A DNA stretch of 64,000 nt from Flaccisagitta enflata (lineage: Eukaryota > Chaetognatha > Sagittoidea > Aphragmophora), in contig OZ231127.1 of the NCBI GenBank assembly GCA_965153355.1, positions 100,254,001 to 100,318,000 of the forward strand, written 5' to 3'. Position numbers and translations under genes: made by a program. The notes beneath the pieces are model-generated. The model saw only the letters and a list, made by a program, of their open reading frames with translations, was not told the DNA's origin and searched no databases. Of this stretch, positions 31,200 through 41,166 are shown one piece after another. Position 1 is the stretch's first letter. Each line of letters starts with the position of its first letter.

Positions 31200-31583
31200 A
31201 AAGTCATAAGCATTGGTCACTTTTCACCAGGTTTTTGTCTTTAGTCACTGCAAATTTTTTTTATTTGTCAGATTAAGTCAAGAGCAATTGAATGTATTGA
31301 ATGCACCAAAAATCAGAAGAAAATAGGACTGAGCCAAATGAGCTCAATGAGCTAAAATACTCAAAATCACTCAGCCAGATGACCAGTTATGTTCACTGAC
31401 ATGTTCTTGTATTTGCATGCTCAGTCATGTATCAAAACATGTATTTATTTATCCCATTAAGAATTAGAGAAAAACACTGAGCTAAATGAGCTGAGTGAGC
31501 TAGAATACTGAAAAACTCCCTCACAGATAAGCAGCTATGCTCACTGACATGCTTTCTTGTATTTGCATGTTAAGACAAGTAAC
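31200..31583. repeat. R repeat, copy 2, left part
   Basis: AAGCATTGGTCAC, CACTGAGCTAAATGAGCTGA and TTGTATTTGCATGC motifs in two tandem units of about 170 bp. The sequence is cut at AAAACATCTTTTT by the Penelope-like element and resumes at 36572. Confidence 0.75.
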
Positions 31584-31769
31584 AAAACATCTTTTTGGCG
31601 AATCGCAAGCACCGGTAGTAGAACTAATACAATCACTTGTAATTTCATTATGGAGATACAGTGCAAAAGCAGAACAAAAGTTTGCCTAAATTTTTGAATC
31701 CACTTTGGGAAACATCATCAGAGGCAGAGAGGGGAAGAGAGAGACAGGTATTTATAGGGAAAAGACAGA

Positions 31770-32106
31770 CAATGCTAAGAAAAAGGTGGCCAAGACAAAA
31801 AACCACGTGCTTTTCCTCGAACGCTGCATTTTTTACAGCCTCATTCCCACCTTCCTACAAAATTGTTGTCCCATAAAAACCAGGATTATGACGTATCGAT
31901 ATCAACGCAGCCTCCTCAAGAAATGCCTGCATAAGGAATGTAAGACCCTTCATTTTCTTCAGAAAAAGATAGAACGTGAAAAAAATGCCCTCAAAGAAAA
32001 ATTTTCGGAAGAACACTTTGAGCTCATAGAAAGGATAAGTGAATCATCACAGTGGGCCTCAACTGGGTATGAGTTTAAAAAAAATCCCCAATGGTACAAT
32101 CTATAG
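31770..32106 (+). pseudogene. Penelope-like ORF, N-terminal segment
   Basis: Frame with VAKTKNHVLFLERCIFYSLI-PTFLQ, RYQRSLLKKCLHKECKTLHF and LKEKFSEEHFELIERISESS. This fits the N-terminal helical region before the RT in Penelope-like proteins (KxxFLxxC..PxFLK..KxLxxxI). The frame ends inside the fold-back element (SQWASTGYEF..), which replaces the expected continuation found at about 32645. Confidence 0.7.
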
Positions 32107-32645
32107 TGGAGAATTGATATAAACTCTTAAAAAGAAATTTCCCTTGAAAATTTTTGCAAAAATTATTTAAAAGTATCAATTTGTGTATATATTTACATAT
32201 ACATCTCAAAGATATATCAGTTTCAAAATTCTGACTTAAGATTCACATTCTTGGTAAAATTTCCAATCATTTGATAGGTCACACTATATACTTTCATGAA
32301 AAAATAAGAGTTTCATATTTTAGGCCACCGTTGCTTTCTTTGTAATGGTGGCATAGAAAATAAAAATCTTATTTTTTCATGAAAGTATATAGTGTGACCT
32401 ATCAAATGATTGGAAATTTCACCAGGAATGTGAATCTTAAGTCAGAATTTTGAAACTGATATATCTTTGAGATCTATATGTAAATATTTACACAAATTGA
32501 TACTTTTAAATAATTTTTGCAAAAATTTTCGAGGGAAATTTTTTTAAGAGTTTATATCAATTCTCCACTATAAATTGTACCTATTCATACAAGTCACTAC
32601 CATTGGGGATTTTTTTTAACGCATACCCAGTTAAGGCCCACTGTG
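32049..32645. mobile_element. Fold-back (hAT-like?) element inside the Penelope-like ORF
   Basis: Inverted arms of about 275 bp around a loop of about 45 bp (near 32320-32360). Tips: CAGTGGGCCTCAACTGGGTA at 32051 and its inverse ending AGGCCCACTG at about 32641. The flanks ATCATCA / GCATCA could be a degraded short target duplication. Joining the flanks reads ES-S-YEKIFAKEKK in one frame. No transposase. Confidence 0.75.
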
Positions 32646-33550
32646 CATCATACGAAAAAATATTCGCAAAGGAAAAAAAAGGCCATAGGGAAAAATTTGA
32701 AAAATTGCGAGATAAACAAATAGGCAAACCAGCTGACAATAATAAACTCCCTTATCAAAACACAGTTCTCCAATGCCAAGAAGAGCCCCTCCCTGAAGAA
32801 GCCGTAGATCTCCTCTCACCAGGACCTAAATTCGCCTTTACTCCCACTTTTATTCCCAAGGACGGTATCATGAACGAAGTTGAAAAATGTGCTTCAACCA
32901 TTGAGAAAAAATGAAATAACAATGTGGCTGCCACCGATGCTCTAAAAAAAGCAAAAAAGCAAAAAAGTAACTTGACAGCTAAGCAAAAGAAAGGATTAAC
33001 GTTTTTTAAAAGAAATAAAGCTCTTTTGGTTGTCCCGTTTGACAAAGGCCAAGGTTTTGGTACACTGAAAACTGAAAAGTTAGCAGAAAAGACTGAAAAG
33101 GAATTCACTAGTGTTACTCTCGACACTGCTAATGGCACTAAAACGCTTGAAACTACGATTCAGAAAAAATTGAGAGAACTCCATAAGGAGGGAAAAATTG
33201 ACACAGAACAAAGAACTATATCCTTCTGGCAGCCTCACGCCAACGGCCAACCCAGCTATTAAGGCCCACAAACCAGAAAAAGATTACCCCATACGAGTCA
33301 TCACTTCCCACATAGGTGCCCCACAAGAAGCCCTGTCAAGATACCTTAATCAGATTTTACAACCATTCATAGAAAATAGCCCATACGTCATTAAAAACTC
33401 ATTCTCATTTGTTGAAAAAATTAAAGGACTTGTTCTTAAGCCCAATGACAAAATGGTTTCATTTGACGTCGCTGCCTTTTTCCCATCAGTGCCCATAAAA
33501 GACTGCCTTAACCACATCCTCGATAGCCTAACAACAATACATGCAATGTC
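32645..33550 (+). pseudogene. Penelope-like ORF, RT N-terminal half
   Basis: Segments in successive frames: YEKIFAKEKKGHREKFEKLR; VDLLSPGPKFAFTPTFIPKD (matching LSxGxxFxPTP of this family); FFKRNKALLVVPFDKGQGFG (the RT motif normally xADKG); HKPEKDYPIRVITSHIGAPQ; and KMVSFDVAAFFPSVPI with the first catalytic Asp in SFDV. Stop and frame change near 32911-32924 and at about 33250. The next expected RT part follows after the MITE at 33558. Confidence 0.85.
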
Positions 33551-33557
33551 ATAGAAA

Positions 33558-33818
33558 AGTTCTCTATCAGAGGGACAAGGTCCAAAATCATGGTTACAGA
33601 TAGTCTATCAAACAAACTTAGCCCTGGAACCCCTATAAATTGGCGCCGCCACCTGCCCCCTTTTCCATACTAAAACATAGGCAAAAATTCTTCCTGTATA
33701 TTTTCTATAGGATATGGGGGTGGTGGCGGCGGTGATTTTTAGAGGTCCCCGAACCAAATTTTTGCTGTGGTTTATCTATGTACATGATTTTGAGTCATAT
33801 CCCTCTGATAGAGAACTT
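33558..33818. mobile_element. Short MITE inside the Penelope-like element
   Basis: AAGTTCTCTATCAGAGGGA at 33558 and its exact inverse TCCCTCTGATAGAGAACTT ending at 33818. The arms continue imperfectly (CAAAATCATG; GGCGCCGCCACCTGCCCCC / GGGGGTGGTGGCGGCGGTG). About 260 bp, no ORF, target duplication not clear. Confidence 0.75.
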
Positions 33819-34014
33819 ACTTATGATTTTGAATAAATTCTTGTTATGCTAATCCTCAACCTTTTAAAAAATGACCATGACCTTCTTAAGCGCACCTAAC
33901 TCTCACCCGATGAAATTATTGACCTCACATCTCTCTGCCTTTCAACCTTGGACTTTATTTACAATTACCGCCATCACTCGACCAAAGACAGCGGCCCATT
34001 GGGCTCATTCTGAT
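33819..34014 (+). pseudogene. Penelope-like ORF, RT middle segment
   Basis: Short stretch translating to LILNLLKNDHDLLKRT, LSPDEIIDLTSLCLSTLDFI and YRHHSTKDSGPLG, which in this family precedes the G-x-P-L region between RT motifs. One in-frame stop (TAA after AAGCGCACC). It is cut by the hAT-like element at 34015; the ATTCTGAT at its end is the target duplication. Confidence 0.7.
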
Positions 34015-35096
34015 TAGAGGTCGACCAAAGGTAGGTTAACCGGAGCTGAACCGAGGCCAAAGTTGACGGTGACTAAATTACTGAAACTGAAACCGAAGGT
34101 TGCCAAATTCAGAAACCGAAGTTCAAAGTTACTTTTATTATTTATTCAAGAAAAATTTAAAAACAAGGTTTTTAAAAGAATTTATAATTTAAACAAATTG
34201 TTATTTTTTCTGTCTTTTTTTTTTTTCATTTTCCACCTTACTTTTATTCTTTTAATTTTTTATTAAAAAAAACACTATGTATACAAAATCAAAATTGGAT
34301 AACAACTCTTACTTTGGTTCCAAGGTAAAGGTAGTGCTCCATCCAATAGGTCAGTGCCAAAGTTAATCTTTGGTCAATCCCTATTGCAAGGCATATTTCT
34401 TAATGCTGTCCATTAATCTGTCTGGCTGTCTACTTGTCTGTCTTGTTGCATACCTGTTTATCTTGCCTCAATGCTAAATATTTTTTTTTCTCCGCAATTT
34501 TTTTTTCATTCTTTTATTTTCTATGTCTTTTTTTCTTTCTTTAATTTTTAGTCGCGTGCACGCGACTCTACAACCCGCTTTTTATGTCTGTCCGTTGGCC
34601 TGTCCGTCAAACTTTACTTATTTTATTACTTTAAGTCAAGTTTGATTATTTTAGGTTATTTCAAGTCATTCTAAGTTATTCTAAGTAGATATAAGTCATT
34701 TTAAGTCATATTAAGTTATATTAAGTCGATCTGGTTGATATAGTCATTTAAATTATCTTAAGAATTTTATAAATTTGAAGTCATTTTAAGTTATCTTGAG
34801 TCATTTATGGTCGATTTAAGATATCCTAAATTGTATATGTGCCACATACAACTTATAGGTGTTGGCCTTGATTTATGAAATAAATTCATATAAAAAAATA
34901 TACATACTAAAAGATAATTATCAATTTTAGCAATGTATATTTTTTCTTATTTGAGAAAAAAATGGAAACTGAAATGTTACTACATACTGACATTTCTACT
35001 ACCTACTTGCACTTTCAAAACTGAAGCCGAACTGGAGGCCGAAGGTGGGTGAGGGTCAGTAGGTTGGTACCGAACAGAACCTTCCGTCGACCTCTA
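34015..35096. mobile_element. hAT-like non-autonomous element (1082 bp, 8-bp TSD)
   Basis: Terminal inverted TAGAGGTCGACC / GGTCGACCTCTA. ATTCTGAT occurs directly on both sides (34007-34014 and 35097-35104), the 8-bp duplication typical of hAT. Subterminal CGAAGGT/CCGAGGCCAAAG motifs recur in inverse orientation. No transposase. An HP-B element is nested inside at 34545-34871. Confidence 0.85.
34545..34871 (-). repeat. HP-B element nested in the hAT-like element
   Basis: Minus strand: CAAGGCCAACACCTATAAGT, AATGACTTAAAATGACTTA units, GACGGACAGGCCAACGGACA, AAAGCGGGTTGTAGA, and the perfect palindrome GTCGCGTGCACGCGAC then TAAAAA. Confidence 0.85.
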
Positions 35097-35620
35097 ATTC
35101 TGATGGTTACGGTGTCTCAAATCTGGATGATTTTTACCATGGAAAAGACCGCCCCCATTGCCACCGAAAAAGGACTTGCCATACCTCGACACTTATCCAT
35201 TTACATGGATGACTGCTGGTGTGTATTTGCATATCAGCCCAAACCGCGCCGACCAAGCCTGCGCAGCGAAAGCCAACATACCGTCCCTGCCGCTTCTTAT
35301 AACAAATGCCTCAATGAGGTCCATCCACGAGTAAAATTCACCCGCGAGGAGGAGGAACACAATTCCATAGCATTCCTGGATGTTTACCTCACGCGTCAAG
35401 ACAATGGCACCATCTCTACCAAAGTCTACCGAAAAAGCTCCAACACAAATATAATAATAAAGCCCCACTCATGCCAAGACCCGCTTACAGCCAGGTGGTC
35501 TCTCATATCGGATCAAGCGTACTCTCACCAAGGCTGGCGTCAATACCTGCTTTAAGTCGGGGGCGAAACTAGCTAACATACTTTGTAACAAGAATAAAAT
35601 GAAAATTGATCCCGAGAATA
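35097..35620 (+). pseudogene. Penelope-like ORF, RT catalytic segment
   Basis: In-frame after the hAT-like element: LMVTVSQIWMIF, then RHLSIYMDDCWCVFAY (the YxDD catalytic motif as YMDD), NEVHPRVKFTREEEEHNSIA-FLDVYLTRQDNG (the FLDV motif downstream of YxDD), and STKVYRKSSNTN. A frame change near 35500 leads to RTLTKAGVNTCFKSGAKLAN-ILCNKNKMKIDPEN, then the HP-B insertion at 35621. Confidence 0.88.
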
Positions 35621-35986
35621 ACAAGGCCAACACCTATAAGTTGCGTGCAGATTATAGGGTAAAACTGACAGAATGACTTAGAATGACTTAGAACTTAGAA
35701 AACAGATGAAACTTAAAAAAAAATGTCCAAGGACTAAATGACTAAAAACCAATGACCAAAATGACCTAAAATAACTTAAAATGACTCGGAATAACTTAGA
35801 ATGACTTAGAATGACTCAAAATGACTTAGAATAACTGTTAATGACTAAAAAAGACCTAAAATTACCTAAGAGTTGACGTTATATTACAAAAAAAGTAAAG
35901 TGTGACGGACGGACGGACGGATGGACGGACCGACGGACCGACGGACGGACAAAGCGGGGTGTAGAGTCGCGTGCACGCGACTAAAA
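35621..35986 (+). repeat. HP-B element inserted in the Penelope-like ORF
   Basis: ACAAGGCCAACACCTATAAG-TTGCGTGCAG, AATGACTTAGAATGACTTAG units (35670-35850), AAAAGTAAAGTGTGA, (GGAC)n tract 35905-35950, ACAAAGCGGGGTGTAGA, palindrome GTCGCGTGCACGCGAC then TAAAAAA. The interrupted ORF resumes right after with GIYRYVCKKC, so both element ends are constrained to within a few bases. Confidence 0.92.
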
Positions 35987-36344
35987 AAGGAATATATAGA
36001 TATGTATGCAAAAAGTGTAATAAAGTGTACATTGGCCAAATGGCCCGCTGCTGCAAAACATGCTGGCGAGAACATGGTCGTGCTATAGAAAAAGGACATT
36101 GGTCCCATAGTGGCATCAGTCAACACCATCAACACTGCAATGAACCTTTTGACCAATCCAACTTCGAGGTCATCAAGACTATGGCTGGTAAAAACAAAAA
36201 GAAATTAGACTACGATCTTAAAGTATGGGAAGCATTCGAAATAAAAAAAGCCAACTGTGGCCCAGGCAAGGGACTGAATGAAGACTGGGGAGCCTATGTC
36301 AAAACTGATGCCTGGAACCCAGTGTTCAATACTATGGATTGACA
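35987..36344 (+). pseudogene. Penelope-like ORF, GIY-YIG endonuclease domain
   Basis: GIYRYVCKKCNKVYIGQMAR gives the GIY and YIG motifs with a CKKC pair between them, as known for Penelope-like elements. CKTCWREHGRAIEKGHW (catalytic Arg region, REH) follows, then FEVIKTMAGKNKKKLDYDLK-VWEAFEIKK with the conserved Glu. It ends NPVFNTMD and a stop at 36340-36342. This is the C-terminal nuclease that nicks the target for priming. Confidence 0.9.
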
Positions 36345-36571
36345 ATGAATGTTGCTAGGGGGGCCGGGGCCCAGCTCTCATTGAGCTCTCTCTTTTCCCT
36401 CTCTCTCCCAATTTTCTGTCTTTTCCCTATAAATACCTGCCTCTCTCTTTCCCTCTCTGCCTCTGATGATGTTTCCCAAAGTGGATTCAAAAATTTAGGC
36501 AAACTTTTGTTCCGCTTTTGCACTGTATCTCCATAATGAAATTACAAGTGATTGTATTAAAACATCTTTTT

Positions 36572-36984
36572 ATTTTTCTGATCTAAAATCAGAAAAACCA
36601 TTGAGCTAAATGTGCTAAATCAGCTAGAATACTCAAAAGCATTCTAAACAATGAGCAGCTACACTCAAGAACATGTTTTTTTTGTATTTGCATGCTCAAA
36701 CAAACATCAATTCCCTTCTTTCTGATCCTACACAATATCGTAAAAAATCCAAAAAAAATTCTATTCTAATTTTTCGTAAAAAAAGATTGAAAAATTCATA
36801 ACTTGAAAATTGTTGTAGAGCATTCTGCGTGGCGCCAAATGAATCAGAATTATCAAATTTACTTAAACCTATAAATTTCATTGGAGGCCACAATCAGCCG
36901 GAAGAGATTCTCAACTTTCCCATAAGAAAATAAAAACCCTGTTTCTCTCGACTGACTTCGACTTTTTTCCCGATAAAGGATCAG
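36572..36984. repeat. R repeat, copy 2, right part
   Basis: Continues the R sequence cut at 31583: ATTGAGCTAAATGTGCTAAA, TTGTTGTAGAGCATTCTGCG, GACTTCGACTTTTTTCCC. Compare 26700-27830. It ends at the start of LINE ORF2-like coding. Confidence 0.75.
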
Positions 36985-37247
36985 CTGAAAGTGTATCAAA
37001 GCAATCATGCTGAACTAATAATGCAGTATAAAGAGATACAATGTCAAATCAGAGACAAAATTTTGGTCAAGAAAACTCAGATGGTTAATTTGCGATTTAA
37101 TAAGATGCTTGCAGATAAAAGCAAAACCATCATCTGGAAAGCATTAAAAAGTATCACCCGCAGTAGCACAACTGAATGCCTGACCATTAAAGATGATAAC
37201 GGAAAAGGCATGTTCCACCCAGAGACAGATTATGAAGATCTATGGTA

Positions 37248-38064
37248 CCCTGTCTTCAAAAGCAACTGCAACCAGCAAAAGTTATATTGCGTGAAAACTA
37301 TTCATATTTCAAAATTCGGATTTGATCCATCTCAAAGTATATTACCTGCGGTTATTTCATGCAGAATTTCAGCACCTATAGTCAAGTAGTTTGGCCTCAG
37401 CATCAATTTGAAGAATACCATAATTTCCTTAAAAGATTTTGATTTTTGACATGAAATAAAGGAGTCTAGGAGTCTGGGACAAATATTGCTTCAAAATGTT
37501 AAAACTGATCCCAATGAAGGTATATTTGCTTACAAATTTAATTCTTTATCAAACCTTTGCAATTATAAGATATTCTTGTCATAAACGATAAATTCTTAAC
37601 ATGAAGAGTGGAATGTGGAAAATCCTAGGAAAACAATGAAAAAACCTAATGAATTTTGCTCTTTATGGTTTTTTTCTTGAATCTGGTAACATTTCCTGCA
37701 GAAGAGCTCTAATTTAAGTCCAATCCCAGAATTCTAGTTCAAAGCATTAAGTAAAGTGAGAGACCTCCAATCAAGTCTGAAAGTGAAGTGAAGTGAAGTG
37801 AGAGACCTCCAATCAAGTCTGAAACTGAAGTGAAGTGAAGTGAGAAACCTCCATTCAAGTCTGAAATAAAAAGCTGCTTACCAAGATGCTGTTTTTTGCT
37901 TGAAAATGTCCTAGAGACTAAACTGTTTGACCATAGGTATTGCAATTTGGCATGAAATAACCGCAGGTAATATGCTATAGGATGGAACAAATCCGGATAA
38001 TGAGATGTGATTAGTTTTCACACAATTTATCTTTTGCTGGTTGCAGTGGCTTCTGAAGACAGGG
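37248..38064. mobile_element. TA-flanked MITE in LINE ORF2 (817 bp)
   Basis: CCCTGTCTTCAAAAGCAACT at the left and its imperfect inverse at the right (AGTGGCTTCTGAAGACAGGG) tip arms of about 180 bp. TA lies at 37246-37247 and 38065-38066. Removing the element and one TA makes the LINE frame read EDLW-YNVPPTEKE without a shift. The interior has a GTGAAGTGAAGTGAAGTGAG / ACCTCCAATCAAGTCTGAAA tandem (37755-37865). Confidence 0.9.
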
Positions 38065-39396
38065 TACAACGTTCCACCAACTGAAAAAGAGATACACGAA
38101 ATAATAAAAAGTAAAAAGAATGGCAAAGCCACCACTGACCTAAAAAAACGAGCTGATGAAACGGTGTGACATGACCTTTACAAAAATACTCACACCAGTT
38201 ATCACAACATCATGGATCAAAGAACTTATCCCAAATATCTTTAATATGGGACATATAACGAGTCTATGGAAAGCTACCGGGAAAGCCTCAACAACCATCG
38301 TGGCATAACTGTTTCTAGCAGCGTTGGAAACATTCTTGAAAAAGTTATAGACAAAAGAATGGAGAAGTTGATACATTTCACCCAAGGCCAAGGAGGAGGA
38401 GTTTGCGTTGCGTCAACTTATGATCATCTATTCATAGTGAGAGCAGCAATGCAAATAGCGGTTGAAAGAAAACAAACACTGTTCTTAACGTTCTTTGATG
38501 TTAAGAAAGCATTTGACAAGGCGGATGAAAACAACATGTTACACATAGCATGGAACTCAGGTGTTTGAGGCAAATTATGGCGACTTTTGCGAAACATGAG
38601 CACTAACCTGGAAGCAGTTGTCAAAACTCGCTATGGAATGACCAGAGCAATAAAAAGAGAAAACGGGGGTCATCAAGGTTCTCGGTTGACAGGAAGACTA
38701 TTTTCTGGACAGATGGACATGCTATCTGAACAATTCATAGCAGGAGAAATACCGGGCGCTTTTAAGATCAGTGATGACCTTGATATTGGACGTCTAGAAT
38801 GGGTGGACGATGCTCTAACACTAACAATTGGCGTAGAAGATACGGGAAATGTTCTAAACAAAGTAGACGAATTCGCAAAAGTAAACAAACTTGAAAAAAT
38901 GGAAAAATGGAACCTAGGTTCTGACTTTATTAAAAACACCACATCTTATAAATATCTTGGTAACGAGCTAACCAGCAGTTGCAAGAATGATAGCAACATA
39001 TTACTGCAGGACAACAAAGTTAGTGCACTGGTTAGACAGATAATTACAGCTGCGTCATCTGATATCATGATGGGCATCGATACCTAAGTAATTCTAACTA
39101 TGTATGAAACACAATTAATTCCATGTCTCCTTAACAATGCGGAATCATGGACGCTAACGGCTGGTGACGAAAAGAAACTTGATGCAATCGGCATAAAGAC
39201 AATGAAACGCTTCAACTTTCCCACATTATCACCAAATGTGACAGTTATTTACACATTTGGCCTTCTGTACATAACACAAGCCATAGATAAGAAACACTTT
39301 ATTTATCTACACAGAATGCTCAATCGTGAAGAATCAAAGTAGTCCCTTTAAGCATTCCTTGAACTGCAAGAAATGAATATTGGCTGGGCTAGAGAT

Positions 39397-40090
39397 ATCT
39401 TACAAAAACTCATTGAATACGGCCTAGAATCAGATCTTACAATAGTAAAACGGTACACATTCTTTTGAACCATAGCATAAGAAAAATGGATTGAAATTGG
39501 TGATGCCCGGAAAGCCCTTCGAAAGATCTTTCATTTGAGTCATTTCTGGCATTCCTAGCTTTATTCGTATAGAAATGGCATAAGTTTGAAGAAAAATATC
39601 ACTGATTGGAAAAAGGACAAATATCGTCTTTTTTTCTACTAGTGATTATTGTCTCAACGTTTTTCTCAATAATGCAATTCAGAATTGTCACAGCTACATG
39701 ATATCCATGAGCAAATTAAAGAGCTTCGAATTTTCTTCAAAATGGCGCCAAGAACGAATTTTTTACTCAATGCGTTTAGTTTCTATGTAACAACAAACAT
39801 AAAACACGCATATCTGGAGTGAATTTCTCAAATTCGTGACAACCTGTCTTCTTTCCAATGCCATTACTAAACGGATAAAGTTAGGACAACCAGCAACGTC
39901 TCATTTTAGAGATCATTCGCAGAGCTTTACAGTGGTCACCGATTTTTTATAGTTTTTTTTAATTTAAGGTACATAAGAATAGTTTTCCAAAATCCGCCAT
40001 TTTTTATTTCCCCAAGGTTAGAAATATCTTACAAAAACTCATTGAATACGGCCTAGAATCAGATCTTACAATAGTAAAACGGTACACATT
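39397..40090 (+). repeat. 68-bp direct duplication flanking 560-bp insert in the LINE
   Basis: TATCTTACAAAAACTCATTG through GTAAAACGGTACACATTC occurs at about 39397-39465 and again at 40023-40090. LINE coding (KLIEYGLESDLTIVKRYTF) reads into the first copy and resumes after the second. The 39466-40022 segment has no ORF or clear inverted ends. Confidence 0.8.
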
Positions 40091-40660
40091 CGGTGAATGA
40101 AAGGAGAAAGTATGAGTGGCGGTTTTGAAAAGGAAATGGACAGAAACTCTTGGAGAATTGTGTGGTAATGCAAAATGATGTAGCCAAGGTTATGACAAAA
40201 ACAAAACACATACATGACGCGCTTACAAATGGAAAATATAATAATGAAACGTTGAAATGTATTATTGAAACCAACAAACAGAAAGCGCGCTCAATTTTCT
40301 TGTTGCAAAATGGTATGCTCGAATGCGGTAAAAATATGAAGGGTACCATACCCGAGATATGTAATGAATGTCTAGTCCCCGATGACAAGAACCATAGATT
40401 GAATTCTTGTAAAAAGTGGACGGGACGAGGTGAAGATGATATTCATTGTGACTTTTATGATGTATACAGTGATGACCCCGGTACAGTGGATGGAATAATA
40501 GACAAAGTTGAAAAGTATGGGAGACTAGATACGCAAACGGTAGAACGAAAAAGGTCAGATGAAGTATGTACACTGGATGGGTTTCCATCTTTTTTGCATT
40601 ATTTATTACAGTGGACTACCGCCTTTTCGTCACCTGATTTAACAACATTTTGGATTTAAC

Positions 40661-41166
40661 AACCTGTTTTCTTTGGTCCCAAATTTTTGCAGGCTTTTGT
40701 AATGTTAGTTTTACCTGATTTAACGTCACCTGATATAACAGCCAAACCTGATTCAAAGTCGCTGTTTCTGAGTCCCTTGGAAACTTTTTTCTGATTTATT
40801 GACATTGACACTTGAACTTGATTATGAATTTTTTTACTTGAACTTTTTATCTTCAGACTGTGATATATTTTGATGGAAAAAAGTTTCACTTAAATTAAGA
40901 CTATAGTCATAGAAGTGAACTGCTGAAAAAAAAAGAAAAAAAAAAGATTATTATCAAAAAGATTTTGATCCAAATCAATAAAGTGATATTTTATAAACGA
41001 CTTATTTTTTATAACACCTTCATTTACATAAGGTTTTTTAAGCCTACATTTATCTGTTATTCTTTTAGTTTGTCTTACTGTTTTTCTGTTTGTTTTTCCT
41101 TTTGTTTGTTTATACATTTTGTCTTTATTCTGACTGTATGTGGGCTAATCATTTGCACAAATGCTT
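40661..41166. other. LINE 3' flank, no gene
   Basis: Contains short CCTGATTTAACAACATTTTG / CCTGATTTAACGTCACCTGA repeats (40635-40740), then AT-rich DNA with TTTTCTGTTTGTTTTTCC near 41080. No gene. Confidence 0.4.

Larger units (their letters stand above)
31597..36558 (+). mobile_element. Penelope-like retroelement with inverted terminal repeats
   Basis: AAAACATCTTTTT flanks it on both sides (31584-31596 and 36559-36571), a 13-bp target duplication inside R. Near-identical inverted terminal repeats of about 150 bp (31626-31770 and 36410-36558) share AATACAATCACTTGTAATTT and CCCACTTTGGGAAACATCAT-like sequence. Penelope-like elements are known to carry terminal repeats in direct or inverted orientation. 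It holds RT and GIY-YIG coding broken by at least five later insertions. Without them the element would be roughly 2.4-2.6 kb. Confidence 0.85.
36985..40660 (+). pseudogene. LINE ORF2 relic (reverse transcriptase, zinc knuckle)
   Basis: In order: a connector (KSKTIIWKALKSI..CLTIKDDNGK); VPPTEKEIHEIIKSKKNGKA after the MITE at 37248-38064; NHRGITVSSSVGNILEKVID; FLTFFDVKKAFDKADENNML (first catalytic Asp); REN-GGHQGSRLTGRLFSGQM; EWVDDALTLTIG (normally FxDD; here VDD); TTSYKYLGNELTSSCKN; thumb TQLIPCLLNNAESWTLTAGD; and a C-terminal CNECLVPDDKNHRLNSCKKW knuckle (C-x2-C-x7-H-x4-C). The N-terminal endonuclease is missing. Stops and frame changes occur at about 38166, 38569 and 39085 and beyond 39340. 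A CR1/L2/RTE-like clade cannot be chosen. Confidence 0.88.

Noticed and set aside
36332-36523. Minus-strand frame that matches a plus-strand frame at 31661, looking like a conserved protein
   Set aside because: The similarity is due to the inverted terminal repeats of the Penelope-like element.
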